NCBI RefSeq assembly: GCF_024438035.1
Contig: NZ_JANFQF010000001.1
Location: forward strand, 481,514-545,513
Source of the DNA: Rhodococcus tibetensis
GTDB lineage: Bacteria > Actinomycetota > Actinomycetes > Mycobacteriales > Mycobacteriaceae
Direction of reading: 5' to 3'
DNA: 64,000 nt
Part shown: positions 25,495 through 34,760 of the stretch, one piece after another
Numbering within the stretch: position 1 is the stretch's first letter
Layout of the letters: the number at the start of each line of letters is the position of its first letter
Notes under the pieces: generated by a model
Databases searched by the model: none
Told to the model about the DNA's origin: nothing
Seen by the model: only the letters and a program-made list of their open reading frames with translations
Program-made: the position numbers and the translations under genes

Positions 25495-26973
25495 ATGGCT
25501 GACCGAACTTCCTCGACGGGCGCGATCGGATCGGACGCGAGTGGAAATCCGCCAACGGGCTCGGCGGAAGCGCCGCATCTGTCCCGACAGTTGGCCAACC
25601 GTCACATACAGCTGATCGCGATTGGTGGCGCCATCGGCACGGGCCTCTTCATGGGGTCCGGGAAGACCATCTCGCTGGCAGGGCCTTCGGTCATCTTCGT
25701 ATACATGATCATCGGCTTCATGCTGTTCTTCGTGATGCGGGCGATGGGTGAACTCCTGCTCTCGAATCTGCAGTACAAGTCGTTCTCCGACTTCGCGGCA
25801 GACCTCCTCGGCCCGTGGGCCGGATTCTTCACCGGCTGGACGTACTGGTTCTGCTGGATCGTCACTGGAATCGCCGACATCATTGCCATCTCGGGATATG
25901 TGCAGTACTGGTGGCCCGATCTGCAGTTGTGGATACCGGCGGTCGTGGCCATTGCGGCTTTGCTGCTGCTGAACCTCCCGACCGTGCGGGCGTTCGGCGA
26001 GACCGAGTTCTGGTTCGCTCTGATCAAGATCATCGCGATCGTCAGTCTCATCGTCGTCGGTCTCGTCATGGTGTTCGCACACTTCACGGCACCGAACGGC
26101 GCGGAGGCCGGCTTCGACAACCTGTGGAACGATGGCGGCATGTTCCCTACTGGAGCAATGGGTTTCGTCGCAGGCTTCCAGATCGCGGTGTTCGCGTTCG
26201 TCGGCATCGAATTGGTCGGCACCACCGCGGCGGAGGCGAAAGATCCGGAGAAGAACCTTCCGAAAGCGATCAACTCCATCCCCATCCGCATCCTGTTGTT
26301 CTACGTGGTGTCGCTGATCGTGATCATCTCGGTCACGCCCTGGCGTGAGGTAGTGCCCGGCGAGAGTCCCTTCACGGCGATGTTCGCGCTCGCGGGTCTC
26401 GCAATCGCGGCCGGAGTGATCCAATTCGTGGTGCTGACCTCGGCCGCGTCGTCGGCGAACTCGGGCATCTACTCGACGTCACGGATGGTCTACGGTCTTG
26501 CCCGAGAGGGTGACGCACCCGCCCGATTGGGCACGCTCAGTTCGCGCAGGGTGCCTGCCAACGCCTTGATGTTCTCGTGCACTTTCCTGTTGTCGGCCAT
26601 CGCGCTGCTCTTCTCCGGTGATTCTGTGATCGAAGCGTTTACGACGGTCACCACGATTTCGTCCGTGCTCTTCATGTTCGTGTGGACGATGATCCTCGCC
26701 AGTTACCTGGTCTACCGCAAGCGTCGGCCGGAGCTGCACGAGGCGTCGGCATTCAAGATGCCCGGCGGTGTGGTGATGTGCTGGGTGGTACTGGCGTTCT
26801 TCGTGTTTCTTCTCTGGGCGCTGACGCAGGAAGACGACACACTCGAGGCGCTCCTCGTCACGCCCATCTGGTTCGTCGTGCTCGGTATCGCCTGGGCCGT
26901 GGTGCGCACGCGCGCCCCGCACAAGGCACGCTATGCCGCCTTCCGCGCCGAACTCGACGAGCGCAGATCATAA
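25495..26973 (+). CDS. APC-family amino acid permease, CycA-like
   Basis: A 492-residue permease with about 12 membrane helices. The N-terminal signature (LANRHIQLIAIGGAIGTGLF, then GSGKTISLAGPSV) and ASSANSGIYSTSRMVYGLA are typical of the amino-acid transporter branch that includes D-serine/D-alanine/glycine permease CycA, GABA permease and aromatic permeases. It imports an amino acid with protons; the exact substrate is not readable. ATG 25495 is taken; TTG 25483 is an in-frame alternative. It is transcribed away from the iron-box gene. Confidence 0.88.
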   Translation: MADRTSSTGAIGSDASGNPPTGSAEAPHLSRQLANRHIQLIAIGGAIGTGLFMGSGKTISLAGPSVIFVYMIIGFMLFFVMRAMGELLLSNLQYKSFSDFAADLLGPWAGFFTGWTYWFCWIVTGIADIIAISGYVQYWWPDLQLWIPAVVAIAALLLLNLPTVRAFGETEFWFALIKIIAIVSLIVVGLVMVFAHFTAPNGAEAGFDNLWNDGGMFPTGAMGFVAGFQIAVFAFVGIELVGTTAAEAKDPEKNLPKAINSIPIRILLFYVVSLIVIISVTPWREVVPGESPFTAMFALAGLAIAAGVIQFVVLTSAASSANSGIYSTSRMVYGLAREGDAPARLGTLSSRRVPANALMFSCTFLLSAIALLFSGDSVIEAFTTVTTISSVLFMFVWTMILASYLVYRKRRPELHEASAFKMPGGVVMCWVVLAFFVFLLWALTQEDDTLEALLVTPIWFVVLGIAWAVVRTRAPHKARYAAFRAELDERRS

Positions 26974-27086
26974 AGATTCGGTCACGGTGGCGCTGACCTA
27001 TATCGTTTTGTTACATTCGTCGCCAGACAGAGGAGTCCACCCCACACGGGGCGTGCTGCAATCCGACGACTGACGAGGTATCAACT

Positions 27087-27881
27087 GTGGGTTCCCACCA
27101 CCGCTCGAACGGGCAATCGCTCCGATTCGACATCGATCCGGACGCGGCGCGCGGGCGCCACCGCAATCAGCAGGCCGGAGCGGGAGTGGGCATGAAGGCC
27201 GCCACTGTAGCGGCCGCCACCGGTGCCCTCGTCGTCGGCGCAGCTCAGCTCGGTGCGGGCAGCGCGGCCGCTACCCCGGCCGACTCGCATGCAGTCGAGC
27301 CGGCTGCCCCTCAGGCCGTCCCCGGCCTGCCCTTCGAGATCCCTGCGGGCGTCCTGCCTGCCGGATTCGACGTGCCCGCAGATCTGGGCGCTGCCGTTCA
27401 GAATCTCGGCGGTCCCGACCTGGGGGCTCAGGCCCAGCAGTGGCTGAGCTCGGTGAACCCGGTCAAGCCGCACGCGGTGCAGCCGGTCTCGGGCACCCTG
27501 ACCTCCAACTTCGGCTCCCGCTGGGGAGCGCACCACGGCGGCATCGATATCGCGGCTCCCATCGGTACTCCCGTCCTCGCCGCTGCCGACGGTGAAGTCA
27601 TCGACGCCGGTGCTGCGTCCGGTTTCGGATTGTGGGTGCGGCTGCTCCATGACGACGGAACGGTGACGGTGTACGGGCACGTCAACGACTACACCGTCGC
27701 CGTCGGTCAGCGGGTCTCGGCCGGACAGCAGATCGCTCACGTGGGCAACCGTGGTCAGTCCACCGGCCCGCACCTGCATTTCGAGGTGCATGACGCCGCT
27801 GGAAACAAGGTCGATCCCGGCCGCTGGTTGAAGGAAAACGGCGTGTCCGTCACGTGGGGCGACGCCGGCGCCAACGCGTAG
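27087..27881 (+). CDS. Secreted M23-family peptidase (LytM domain)
   Basis: A 264-residue protein. A basic N-terminus and a hydrophobic Ala/Gly segment (about 37-60) form an export signal. A linker rich in Ala/Pro/Val follows. The C-terminal M23 domain (about 140-255) keeps the zinc ligands in GAHHGGIDIA and GPHLHFEVH. Such enzymes cut peptide cross-links in peptidoglycan during growth or division, outside the membrane. The start is GTG 27087. The 113-bp upstream region was checked for a c-di-AMP riboswitch, which precedes some actinobacterial wall hydrolase genes; no convincing match was found. Confidence 0.88.
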   Translation: MGSHHRSNGQSLRFDIDPDAARGRHRNQQAGAGVGMKAATVAAATGALVVGAAQLGAGSAAATPADSHAVEPAAPQAVPGLPFEIPAGVLPAGFDVPADLGAAVQNLGGPDLGAQAQQWLSSVNPVKPHAVQPVSGTLTSNFGSRWGAHHGGIDIAAPIGTPVLAAADGEVIDAGAASGFGLWVRLLHDDGTVTVYGHVNDYTVAVGQRVSAGQQIAHVGNRGQSTGPHLHFEVHDAAGNKVDPGRWLKENGVSVTWGDAGANA

Positions 27882-27884
27882 CCG

Positions 27885-28145
27885 TCATTCCGGCTCGAGA
27901 TCCGGGTCGTTGCGGAAGACCAGGGGACCACCGTCGAGCGCCACCGCCCATCGGCGCGACACGGCCCAGTTGCGGCCGTAGGACTCGTCGGTGATGTCCT
28001 GGACACCGCCGAATTCGTCGACGATGACCCCCGTCTCGAGTGGCCATTCCTTCTCGGGAAGCCCGGGATCGGCCGAATGTCGTGTCTTCACGCGCGTTCC
28101 CACGCTGAACTCTGGCGTCTTCTTGGAGTCGGTGTGAGGTGTCAT
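27885..28145 (-). CDS. Small hypothetical protein
   Basis: An 86-residue, charged, soluble protein (FSVGTRVKTRHSADPGLP, WPLETGVIVDEFGG, RNWAVSRRWAVALDGG). The strand-rich pattern suggests a small barrel, but no family is recognised. It converges on the M23 peptidase gene with a 3-bp gap between stops. ATG 28145 has GGAAGG (CGGAAGGATCCGAG) upstream, which supports a real gene. Confidence 0.6.
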   Translation of the reverse strand: MTPHTDSKKTPEFSVGTRVKTRHSADPGLPEKEWPLETGVIVDEFGGVQDITDESYGRNWAVSRRWAVALDGGPLVFRNDPDLEPE

Positions 28146-28262
28146 CTCGGATCCTTCCGCTGACCAGCGTCTGGTTCGAGGTTAGCCCGCCACCCCGGTC
28201 TCGCGCCGACCGAACGGATATGCTCGCGGAACGGAAATCGCAGAGCAGAGCAGAGGAGTGGC

Positions 28263-29771
28263 ATGGGCCGTGAGGTCACCTCTCGGACATTCAGCCGAGC
28301 AGATCGGCGTTTGTTCCGCCAGAAGGTGCTGATGTGCGCCGACGCGCTCGAGCGCATGCTGCAGGAGGGTGCGTTCGCGGACGACATCGATCCACCACGA
28401 CCGATGCTCGGCATGGAGATCGAGTTCAATCTCGTGCACGCCGACATGACACCGGCGATGTCCAATGACGCCGTGCTCGAATCGATCGACGACGACGCGG
28501 TGTTCCAGACCGAGCTGGGTCAGTTCAATGTGGAGATGAACGTCAAACCGGGGCCGCTCGTCGGTGACGGGACGTTCGACCTCGAGCGCACCCTCCGGGC
28601 GTCGCTGTCCGTTGTCGATGCCCGAATCCACCGCCATGATGCACAACTCGTGATGATCGGGATGCTGCCGACCCTCGAGCTCGAGCACTTGGACCGTGAG
28701 TGGATCTCGGCCAACCCACGGTACGAACTGCTCAACGAGCAGATTTTTGCGGCCCGTGGTGAGGACATCGAGCTCGACCTCGACGGTGTCGCTCTCGAAG
28801 GCCGTCCGCGGGAGCAACTACGCGCCGACAGCAATTCGGTTGTTCCCGAGGCGGCGTGCACATCGCTGCAACTGCATCTACGTGTGGCACCCGAGCAGTT
28901 TGCTGCGCATTGGAACGCCGCGCAGTGCCTCGCAGGCGCACAGGTCGCGCTGGCGGCCAACTCGCCATTTCTCGCGGGGAAGGCTCTGTGGCACGAATCG
29001 CGGATTCCGATCTTCGAGCAGGCTACCGATACCCGCCCCCTCGAGCTCAAGAATCAGGGCGTCCGGCCACGGGTGTGGTTCGGTGAACGGTGGATCACGT
29101 CGGTCTTCGACCTCTTCGAGGAGAACTCCCGGTACTTTCCGGCCCTCCTGCCGGAGGTGACCGATGTCGATCCGGCCGCCGAACTCGACGCCGGCCGCAT
29201 CCCCGACCTGAGTGAACTGCAAATGCACAACGGCACCATCTACCGCTGGAATCGTCCTGTCTACGACTGCGCCGACGGCAGACCGCATCTGCGGATCGAG
29301 AACCGGGTGTTGCCTGCCGGCCCGACGGTGCTCGACATCATGGCCAACGCCGCCTTCTACTACGGGGCGTTGCGCGGACTGGTCGAAGCCGACCGGCCCG
29401 TGTGGACGCGCATGTCGTTCAATGCGGCAGAGGAAAATCTGCGCGCCGGGGCCCAACACGGCATGGATGCCCAGATGTACTGGCCGGACGTCGGGCGGAC
29501 GGGTGCGGACGAGTTGGTTCTCCGCAGGCTCTTGCCGATCGCCGACCAGGGATTGGCGGCCTTCGGACTTTCGCAGAAGGCGCGGGACCGTTACCTCAGT
29601 GTCATCGAGGGGCGGTGCCTCACCCGGCAGACGGGGGCGGCGTGGCAACGCGCGCAGGTCGTTCGTCACGAAGACGCCGGAATGAACCGGCGGGACGCGC
29701 TGGCCGCCATGATGCGTCAGTATGTCGAGAACATGCGTGATGGGAGCCCGGTCCACACCTGGCGAGTGTGA
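28263..29771 (+). CDS. GCS2-family carboxylate-amine ligase (glutamate-cysteine ligase-like)
   Basis: A 502-residue soluble protein. MLGMEIEFNLVH (48-59), QFNVEMNVKPGPL, the central NSPFLAGKALWHESRIPIFEQ and the late LRIENRVLPAGPT are features of the GCS2 glutamate-cysteine ligase superfamily (PF04107 type), which joins an amino group to a glutamate carboxylate with ATP. It is longer than the approximately 430-residue EgtA/GshA types. Actinobacteria with mycothiol do not make glutathione, so its product may be another gamma-glutamyl or ergothioneine-related compound. Neighbours give no clear pathway. ATG 28263 is preceded by GAGGAG. Confidence 0.75.
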   Translation: MGREVTSRTFSRADRRLFRQKVLMCADALERMLQEGAFADDIDPPRPMLGMEIEFNLVHADMTPAMSNDAVLESIDDDAVFQTELGQFNVEMNVKPGPLVGDGTFDLERTLRASLSVVDARIHRHDAQLVMIGMLPTLELEHLDREWISANPRYELLNEQIFAARGEDIELDLDGVALEGRPREQLRADSNSVVPEAACTSLQLHLRVAPEQFAAHWNAAQCLAGAQVALAANSPFLAGKALWHESRIPIFEQATDTRPLELKNQGVRPRVWFGERWITSVFDLFEENSRYFPALLPEVTDVDPAAELDAGRIPDLSELQMHNGTIYRWNRPVYDCADGRPHLRIENRVLPAGPTVLDIMANAAFYYGALRGLVEADRPVWTRMSFNAAEENLRAGAQHGMDAQMYWPDVGRTGADELVLRRLLPIADQGLAAFGLSQKARDRYLSVIEGRCLTRQTGAAWQRAQVVRHEDAGMNRRDALAAMMRQYVENMRDGSPVHTWRV

Positions 29772-29908
29772 ACGCCCCGGACGCCGGCCGCTCGGCGCTT
29801 TGACGTGCTAACCATCGGTGACACCGGCACGGCTCGGGAGGACGATGAAACGGACCGGTCTTATTCACCCGGTCTATCCATCTGCCAACCGTACAAGGAA
29901 TGATCACC

Positions 29909-30355
29909 ATGCCGGTTACCGAGCAGTCCGTCGTCATCGCCCGTCCTCCGTCGGAAGTATGGGACTTTCTCACCGTCGCGGAGAATTGGCCCTCGTGGGA
30001 AGCGTCCATCGTCGAATGCGAGCAGCTCACCGACGGGGATCCCGGGGTGGGCACCCGGTGGCGGGGAGCAACGCGGATCCTGGGTAAGCGATTCGACTGG
30101 GTAAGCGAATTCGTCGAGTACCAGCCGGCGAAGGCGGGCGTGTCCAAATCGGTGGAGAGCAAGATCGGGTTCACCGCGGCAACGAGGCTCGAGGAGGTCG
30201 ACGGCGGCACCCTCTTCACCTATCGCGTCGACAGCGAAAGTGGTCTCGGCGGGATCTTCGGCAAGCTGGCAGACCCCATCGTCAACAAGGCGTACTCCCG
30301 CACTGTGCGGGCGAGTCTGGACAACCTCGCCGACCTGCTCACCACCGACCGCTGA
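29909..30355 (+). CDS. SRPBCC/polyketide-cyclase-like protein
   Basis: A 148-residue SRPBCC-fold protein. The N-terminal strand and loop (SVVIARPPSEVWDFLTVAENWPSW) and the C-terminal helix (SRTVRASLDNLADLL) are typical. Family members bind hydrophobic ligands or act as cyclases; no specific role is visible. ATG 29909 is preferred because AAGGA lies 9 bases upstream; ATG 29900 directly abuts it. It converges on hmp with 12 bp between. Confidence 0.75.
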   Translation: MPVTEQSVVIARPPSEVWDFLTVAENWPSWEASIVECEQLTDGDPGVGTRWRGATRILGKRFDWVSEFVEYQPAKAGVSKSVESKIGFTAATRLEEVDGGTLFTYRVDSESGLGGIFGKLADPIVNKAYSRTVRASLDNLADLLTTDR

Positions 30356-30367
30356 TCTCGGGAATTT

Positions 30368-31555
30368 TCATACCGCGGCGGTCCAGCTGTCGGGCCCGAA
30401 CACCTCGTAGTGGATGTTCTCGGCGGGCACGTCCTTCTCGAGCAGCGCCGCACGGATTCCGAGCATGAAGGGCAACGGGCCACACAGGTAGGCATGGCTT
30501 TCGGGGACGACGGCGAGGTCGTCGAGATCGGCGCGGCCCAGACGCAGACCTCCCGAAGGTCGGCGAGCGCCGAGGTCTTCGTACCAACGATGCATCACTG
30601 CGGAGGGCAGGCGTTCGACGAGTTCGGTCAACTCCGCGCGGTGCGCATGATCGCTGGGTGAACGGTCGGCGTGGATCACCGAAATCTGTCTCCGGTCCTC
30701 GGTGGCGGCGAGATGGCTGAGCATCCCGATCATCGGCGTACACCCGATTCCCGCCGAGGCGAGCAACAGCGGTGAATCGTCGTCCGGTAGCACGAGATCG
30801 CCGAACGGTAGCGACACGGTGAGAGCATCTTCCTCGAAGATGTTGCGATGCAGAAAGTTCGACACCTCGCCGCCCGAGACACTTTTCACGGTGATCCGCC
30901 AATCGTCGTGCGAGGGGGCGGACGACAGGCTGTACTGCCGGATTTGGCGCGCGCCGTCCGGGAGGCGGACAGCCACGGACACGTACTGCCCCGGTGAGAA
31001 CCCGGGAAGCGGGTCGTTGTCGACGGAGGTGAACACGAACGACACCGTGTCGGCGGACTCGTGTCGCCGTTCCCGAACACGCACGTCCCGCCAGACGTCA
31101 CCAGCCGCGACGCCGGCGGACGCGTAGAGGCCGGCCTCCATCGCGATGAGGGTCTCTGCCATCAGCCAGTACACCTCGTTCCACGCCGCGACGACCTCCG
31201 CGGTGGCGGCGTCGCCCAGGACCTCGGCGATGGCCTCGAAGAGATGGGTGTGCACGATCCCGTACTGCTCGGGTTCGATTCCCAGCGAGGCGTGCTTGTT
31301 CGCGATCCGCGACAGAATGAGGTCGGTGCGCGCCTGATCGGCCTCGAGTTGCAGGCGTGCGAACGCAGCGATGGCCCCGGCCAGCGCCTTCTGCTGTTCA
31401 CCCTTCTTCTGATTGCCGCGATTGAAAAGGTCCCGTTCGAGCTCGGGGTGGGCCGCGAACATCCTGCGGTAGAACAAGGATGTGATGTCGGTGACAGCGG
31501 CACCCACTGCAGGCAGGGTGGCGCGAACTATGTTTTTCGATGTGGCCGAGAGCAT
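30368..31555 (-). CDS. hmp: Flavohemoglobin (nitric oxide dioxygenase)
   Basis: A 395-residue protein, the usual Hmp length. The globin domain (1-140) has distal Tyr29 (ITSLFYRRMF) and proximal His88 (ANKHASLGI). The FAD domain (about 150-255) has RQIRQYSLSSAP. The NAD domain has SAGIGCTPMIGML and YLCGPLPFM. Hmp oxidises NO to nitrate with O2 and NAD(P)H. ATG 31555 gives a normal globin start; the open frame upstream is not conserved-looking. It sits next to the universal stress and DevR/DevS genes, consistent with an NO/hypoxia group. The 276 bp upstream separate it from the divergent stress protein gene. Confidence 0.95.
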   Translation of the reverse strand: MLSATSKNIVRATLPAVGAAVTDITSLFYRRMFAAHPELERDLFNRGNQKKGEQQKALAGAIAAFARLQLEADQARTDLILSRIANKHASLGIEPEQYGIVHTHLFEAIAEVLGDAATAEVVAAWNEVYWLMAETLIAMEAGLYASAGVAAGDVWRDVRVRERRHESADTVSFVFTSVDNDPLPGFSPGQYVSVAVRLPDGARQIRQYSLSSAPSHDDWRITVKSVSGGEVSNFLHRNIFEEDALTVSLPFGDLVLPDDDSPLLLASAGIGCTPMIGMLSHLAATEDRRQISVIHADRSPSDHAHRAELTELVERLPSAVMHRWYEDLGARRPSGGLRLGRADLDDLAVVPESHAYLCGPLPFMLGIRAALLEKDVPAENIHYEVFGPDSWTAAV

Positions 31556-31758
31556 GTCGTTCTCCGATCTTCTCGCGACGTCAGTGGAGTCGCACAGGCT
31601 CGAGGGTACTGCGATCCTCTCTTCGGATCCGTATGGTGTGACGGACGTCGCGTTAGCGAAATATGTTTCATTGCAACGTGTTCGGGCAAACTCAGCGGCA
31701 AACCCCACATCTTCGCACGCCTGGATCGAGCCGTACAGAGGCTGGAGTCCCTGGTTGG

Positions 31759-31780
31759 TGGTAACTTCGGTCCTTCGCCG
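31759..31780 (+). promoter_or_regulatory. Weak DosR/DevR-like box before the first stress protein gene
   Basis: The segment GTAACTTCGGTCCT (31761-31774) keeps ACT-N3-GTCC of the DosR consensus GGGACTWWAGTCCC (9 of 14 core positions). It is centred about 65 bp upstream of the stress protein start, a usual distance. The match is weak; the nearby devR gene makes it worth recording. Confidence 0.3.
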
Positions 31781-31831
31781 AAAGGTGAAGGGCGGCAGAC
31801 GTGAAATGGTGACCGGGGATAGTGTGGAGGC

Positions 31832-32716
31832 ATGAGCGCACGGGACCGCAACAGCGTCGTCGTCGGTGTCGACGGGTCGGACAACTCCAAGGCCGCAGTG
31901 CGAATGGCGGCGGAACTTGCCACCGAACGCGCACTGAATCTGAAGATCATCCACGCTCTCGATTTCGCCCCGTACGGTTTCGGTGGCCCCTACATGGACT
32001 CAGGGGGTGTGTACGAGTGGGTCGAGGCGAGCGGCAAGGCGATCCTCGCTGACGCCCAGGAGCAGGCGTACGTGGTCAACCCCATCATCGACCTCCACAC
32101 CGAGCTGTCCATCGGCAGCAGTGCACAGTGGCTCGTCGACCTCTCCGAGAGCGCCCGGATGGTGGTGGTCGGAGCGTCGGGGTCGGGAGCCGCGGCCACG
32201 GCCCTGCTCGGCAACACTGCGATCAATGTCACCAGTCACGCGCATTGCCCGGTCGTGGTGGTCCGCGGTGCCGCGCACTCCGGCGGACCGGTCGTCGTCG
32301 GGGTCGACGGAAGCCGCACCAGCGAACGCGCCATCTCGGTGGGCTTCCAGGAGGCTTCGTTGCGGAACGCGGCGTTGGTGGCCGTCCACGTCTGGAGCGA
32401 CCTCGGCCCCATGACGTTCGACGACCCGCGCAACGCTGCGCTGGTGCCCGCCGGGCTCGAGGAGGACGAGCGGGCAGTGCTCGCCGAACGACTTGCCGGC
32501 TGGCAAGAAAAGTACCCTGACGTGCAGGTTGCTCGGAAGGTGTACATAGACAATCCGCGAGCCCGCCTCCTCGAATGGTCGAAGAAGGCGCAGCTCGTGG
32601 TGGTGGGCAGCCGGGGCAGAGGCGGATTCAAGGGGATGCTGCTCGGCTCGACCAGCAACAGCCTGGTGCGTGCTGCCCTGTGCCCGGTGGTCGTCGTCAG
32701 GCCTGAACGCCCCTGA
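31832..32716 (+). CDS. Tandem universal stress protein
   Basis: A 294-residue protein with two Usp domains (about 8-143 and 149-291). Each starts with a VVVGVDGS motif. ATP-binding glycine loops are GASGSGAAATALLGNTA in the first half and [19 protein letters not shown] in the second. Tandem Usps of this length are typical of mycobacterial DosR regulons, where they act in slow growth under hypoxia. The ATG at 31832 follows GGAGG. A paralogue lies at 33869. Confidence 0.92.
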   Translation: MSARDRNSVVVGVDGSDNSKAAVRMAAELATERALNLKIIHALDFAPYGFGGPYMDSGGVYEWVEASGKAILADAQEQAYVVNPIIDLHTELSIGSSAQWLVDLSESARMVVVGASGSGAAATALLGNTAINVTSHAHCPVVVVRGAAHSGGPVVVGVDGSRTSERAISVGFQEASLRNAALVAVHVWSDLGPMTFDDPRNAALVPAGLEEDERAVLAERLAGWQEKYPDVQVARKVYIDNPRARLLEWSKKAQLVVVGSRGRGGFKGMLLGSTSNSLVRAALCPVVVVRPERP

Positions 32717-32774
32717 CCCGATCGGCGGCAGTAGTGTGCTGGGTTACAGAGAAAAGCCAGGATTGGGGAGCGAC

Positions 32775-33815
32775 GTGCGCATCGGAATGGGCTTGAACTA
32801 CAGCGGCGGTTTCGCCGAAACGGTTGATGAGGTCGCGGACCTGGAGAGGGCGGGCCTCGACATCGCGTTCGTGCCCGAGGCTTACTCGTTCGATGCGGTC
32901 AGCCAGCTCGGTTACTTGGCCGCCAAGACCACCACTCTCGAACTCGCCTCCGGGATTTTTCAGATTTACACCCGTACGCCGAGCCTGACGGCCATGACGG
33001 CCGCCGGTCTCGACTTCGTGTCCAACGGGCGCTTCGTCATGGGTCTGGGGGCGTCGGGCCCGCAGGTGATCGAGGGCTTTCATGGCGTCAAGTACGACGC
33101 CCCGCTCGGGCGCACCCGCGAGGTCATCGAAATCTGTCGTCAGGTGTGGCGTCGTGAGAAGGTCCAGTACCAGGGCAAGTACTACCAGGTGCCGCTTCCC
33201 GCAGAAAAGGGCACGGGCCTCGGCAAGCCGCTCAAGATAATCAATCACCCTGTGCGGGAACGCATCCCGATCATCATTGCTTCCCTCGGTCCCAAGAACG
33301 TCGAGATGACGGCCGAGATCGCGGAGGGCTGGGAGCCGATCTTCTACCACCCGGAGAAGGCGGCGAGTGTGTGGGGTGAGCCGCTGGCGAAGGGCAAGGC
33401 GAAGCGCGACCCCAGCCTGGGTGACCTGCAGGTGTACGCGTCACCGGCCCTCGCCATCGGTGAGGATGTGGAGCACATGCTCGATTGGGTGCGCCCCAGT
33501 CTCGCGCTCTACATCGGCGGTATGGGCGCCAAGGGTAAGAACTTCTACAACGACCTCGCGGTTCGATACGGCTACGAGAAGGAAGCCGAGACGATCCAGG
33601 ATCTCTACCTCGCCGGCAAGAAGGAGGAGGCCACTGCGGCAGTGCCCGACGAACTCGTCCGGGCCGTCTCGCTGATCGGACCGGAAAGTTACGTGGCGGA
33701 ACGCGTCGCGGCGTTCGCCGAGTCCGGCGTGACCACCCTCACCGTGTCGCCGCTCGCTGCCGACCGAGCCGGCCGCGTCCAGTTGGTCGAGAAGCTTCGC
33801 AAGATCTGCGGGTAA
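32775..33815 (+). CDS. LLM-class F420-dependent oxidoreductase (Rv3520c-like)
   Basis: A 346-residue TIM-barrel protein of the luciferase-like/F420 family. MRIGMGLNYSGGFAETVDEV, FVPEAYSFDAV, ASGIFQIYTRTP and FVMGLGASGPQVIEGFHG are the family's cofactor and barrel features, and the whole resembles Rv3520c of M. tuberculosis. It probably uses F420 for a redox step on an unknown substrate. GTG 32775 has GGGGAG 4 bases before it. It sits between the two stress protein genes, which suggests a link to low-oxygen metabolism. Confidence 0.8.
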   Translation: MRIGMGLNYSGGFAETVDEVADLERAGLDIAFVPEAYSFDAVSQLGYLAAKTTTLELASGIFQIYTRTPSLTAMTAAGLDFVSNGRFVMGLGASGPQVIEGFHGVKYDAPLGRTREVIEICRQVWRREKVQYQGKYYQVPLPAEKGTGLGKPLKIINHPVRERIPIIIASLGPKNVEMTAEIAEGWEPIFYHPEKAASVWGEPLAKGKAKRDPSLGDLQVYASPALAIGEDVEHMLDWVRPSLALYIGGMGAKGKNFYNDLAVRYGYEKEAETIQDLYLAGKKEEATAAVPDELVRAVSLIGPESYVAERVAAFAESGVTTLTVSPLAADRAGRVQLVEKLRKICG

Positions 33816-33823
33816 CCGAGCGG

Positions 33824-33851
33824 CCGAAGCCCGGCCCCGAAGCGGGTTCGG
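33824..33851 (+). terminator. Hairpin between oxidoreductase and second stress protein gene
   Basis: CCGAA and CCCG pair with CGGG and TTCGG around a 9-nt loop, with one bulged G. It begins 9 bp after the oxidoreductase stop and could end or dampen transcription. Confidence 0.45.
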
Positions 33852-33868
33852 AAGAAGGGAAGGTGACC

Positions 33869-34756
33869 ATGACCGGAAGTAGGCCGATCGTCGTGGGTGT
33901 CGACGGATCGGAGTCGGCGTCCGCCGCAGTCGTGTGGGCCGCCAGGACTGCGGCTGCGCTGTCCCTGCCACTGCGCATCGTGACTGTGGTGCATATCCCC
34001 GCCTTCTATTACACCGAGCCCTATCTGGCCGAGAGCTTCAAGGAAGAACTCGCCGACACGGCCAAGGCGCGTCTCGGCAGTGCCCGAGTGCTCGCCAAGC
34101 AGACTGTGGACGACGCCCTCGACATCACCACCGAGCAGCACGAGGGCAAGGTGAGTCAGACACTGATCGCGCTGTCGGCGAACGCGCACATGGTGGTGCT
34201 CGGCTCGCGCGGCCACGGTGAGTTCACCGGGTTGCTGGTCGGTTCCACCACGTCCTCGGTGGCGGCGCACGCGCTGTGCCCGTTGGTGGTGGTGCGCGGC
34301 AGAACGCTCGACGGGCTGCCGCCTACCGAGGGGCCGATCGTGGTCGGTGTCGACGGATCGGAAAGTAGCAAGGCTGCAGTGGACGTCGCTTTCGCGCAGG
34401 CGTCGGCGACGTCGTCGACGTTGGTAGCGGTAAACGTGTGGAGTGACGTCAGCGTCCAGCCGTCGCTCGGTGCCAGCCCGGACGACCCCTTGTGGGGCAG
34501 TGTTCAAACCGGGGAAGAGGTGGTGTTGTCCGAGCGGCTCGCCGGCTTCCAGGAGCGGTATCCCGATGTCACGGTCGAACGTGTCGTCGCGCGGGATCGT
34601 CCGGTGCGTGTCCTCAGTGAGTTCGCGGAGAAGGCGCAACTGGTCGTGGTGGGCAGCCGTGGTCGGGGTGGCTTCACGGGAATGCTGCTCGGCTCCACCA
34701 GTAATGCCCTCATGCACACCGCCGACTGCCCGGTGATGATCGTGCGGGAACAGTAG
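33869..34756 (+). CDS. Tandem universal stress protein
   Basis: A 295-residue protein with two Usp domains. [18 protein letters not shown] opens the first and [18 protein letters not shown] the second. ATP loops are [19 protein letters not shown] and [19 protein letters not shown]. It ends 4 bp before devR, an arrangement like the Rv3134c-devR pair of M. tuberculosis, so it is probably co-transcribed with devR and DevR-controlled. ATG 33869 follows GGGAAGG at good spacing. Confidence 0.92.
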   Translation: MTGSRPIVVGVDGSESASAAVVWAARTAAALSLPLRIVTVVHIPAFYYTEPYLAESFKEELADTAKARLGSARVLAKQTVDDALDITTEQHEGKVSQTLIALSANAHMVVLGSRGHGEFTGLLVGSTTSSVAAHALCPLVVVRGRTLDGLPPTEGPIVVGVDGSESSKAAVDVAFAQASATSSTLVAVNVWSDVSVQPSLGASPDDPLWGSVQTGEEVVLSERLAGFQERYPDVTVERVVARDRPVRVLSEFAEKAQLVVVGSRGRGGFTGMLLGSTSNALMHTADCPVMIVREQ

Positions 34757-34760
34757 CGAC

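Noticed and set aside
26974..27086. Possible c-di-AMP riboswitch before the M23 peptidase
   Set aside because: Such switches precede some actinobacterial wall hydrolase genes, but the 113-bp spacer is short and the conserved blocks were not found.
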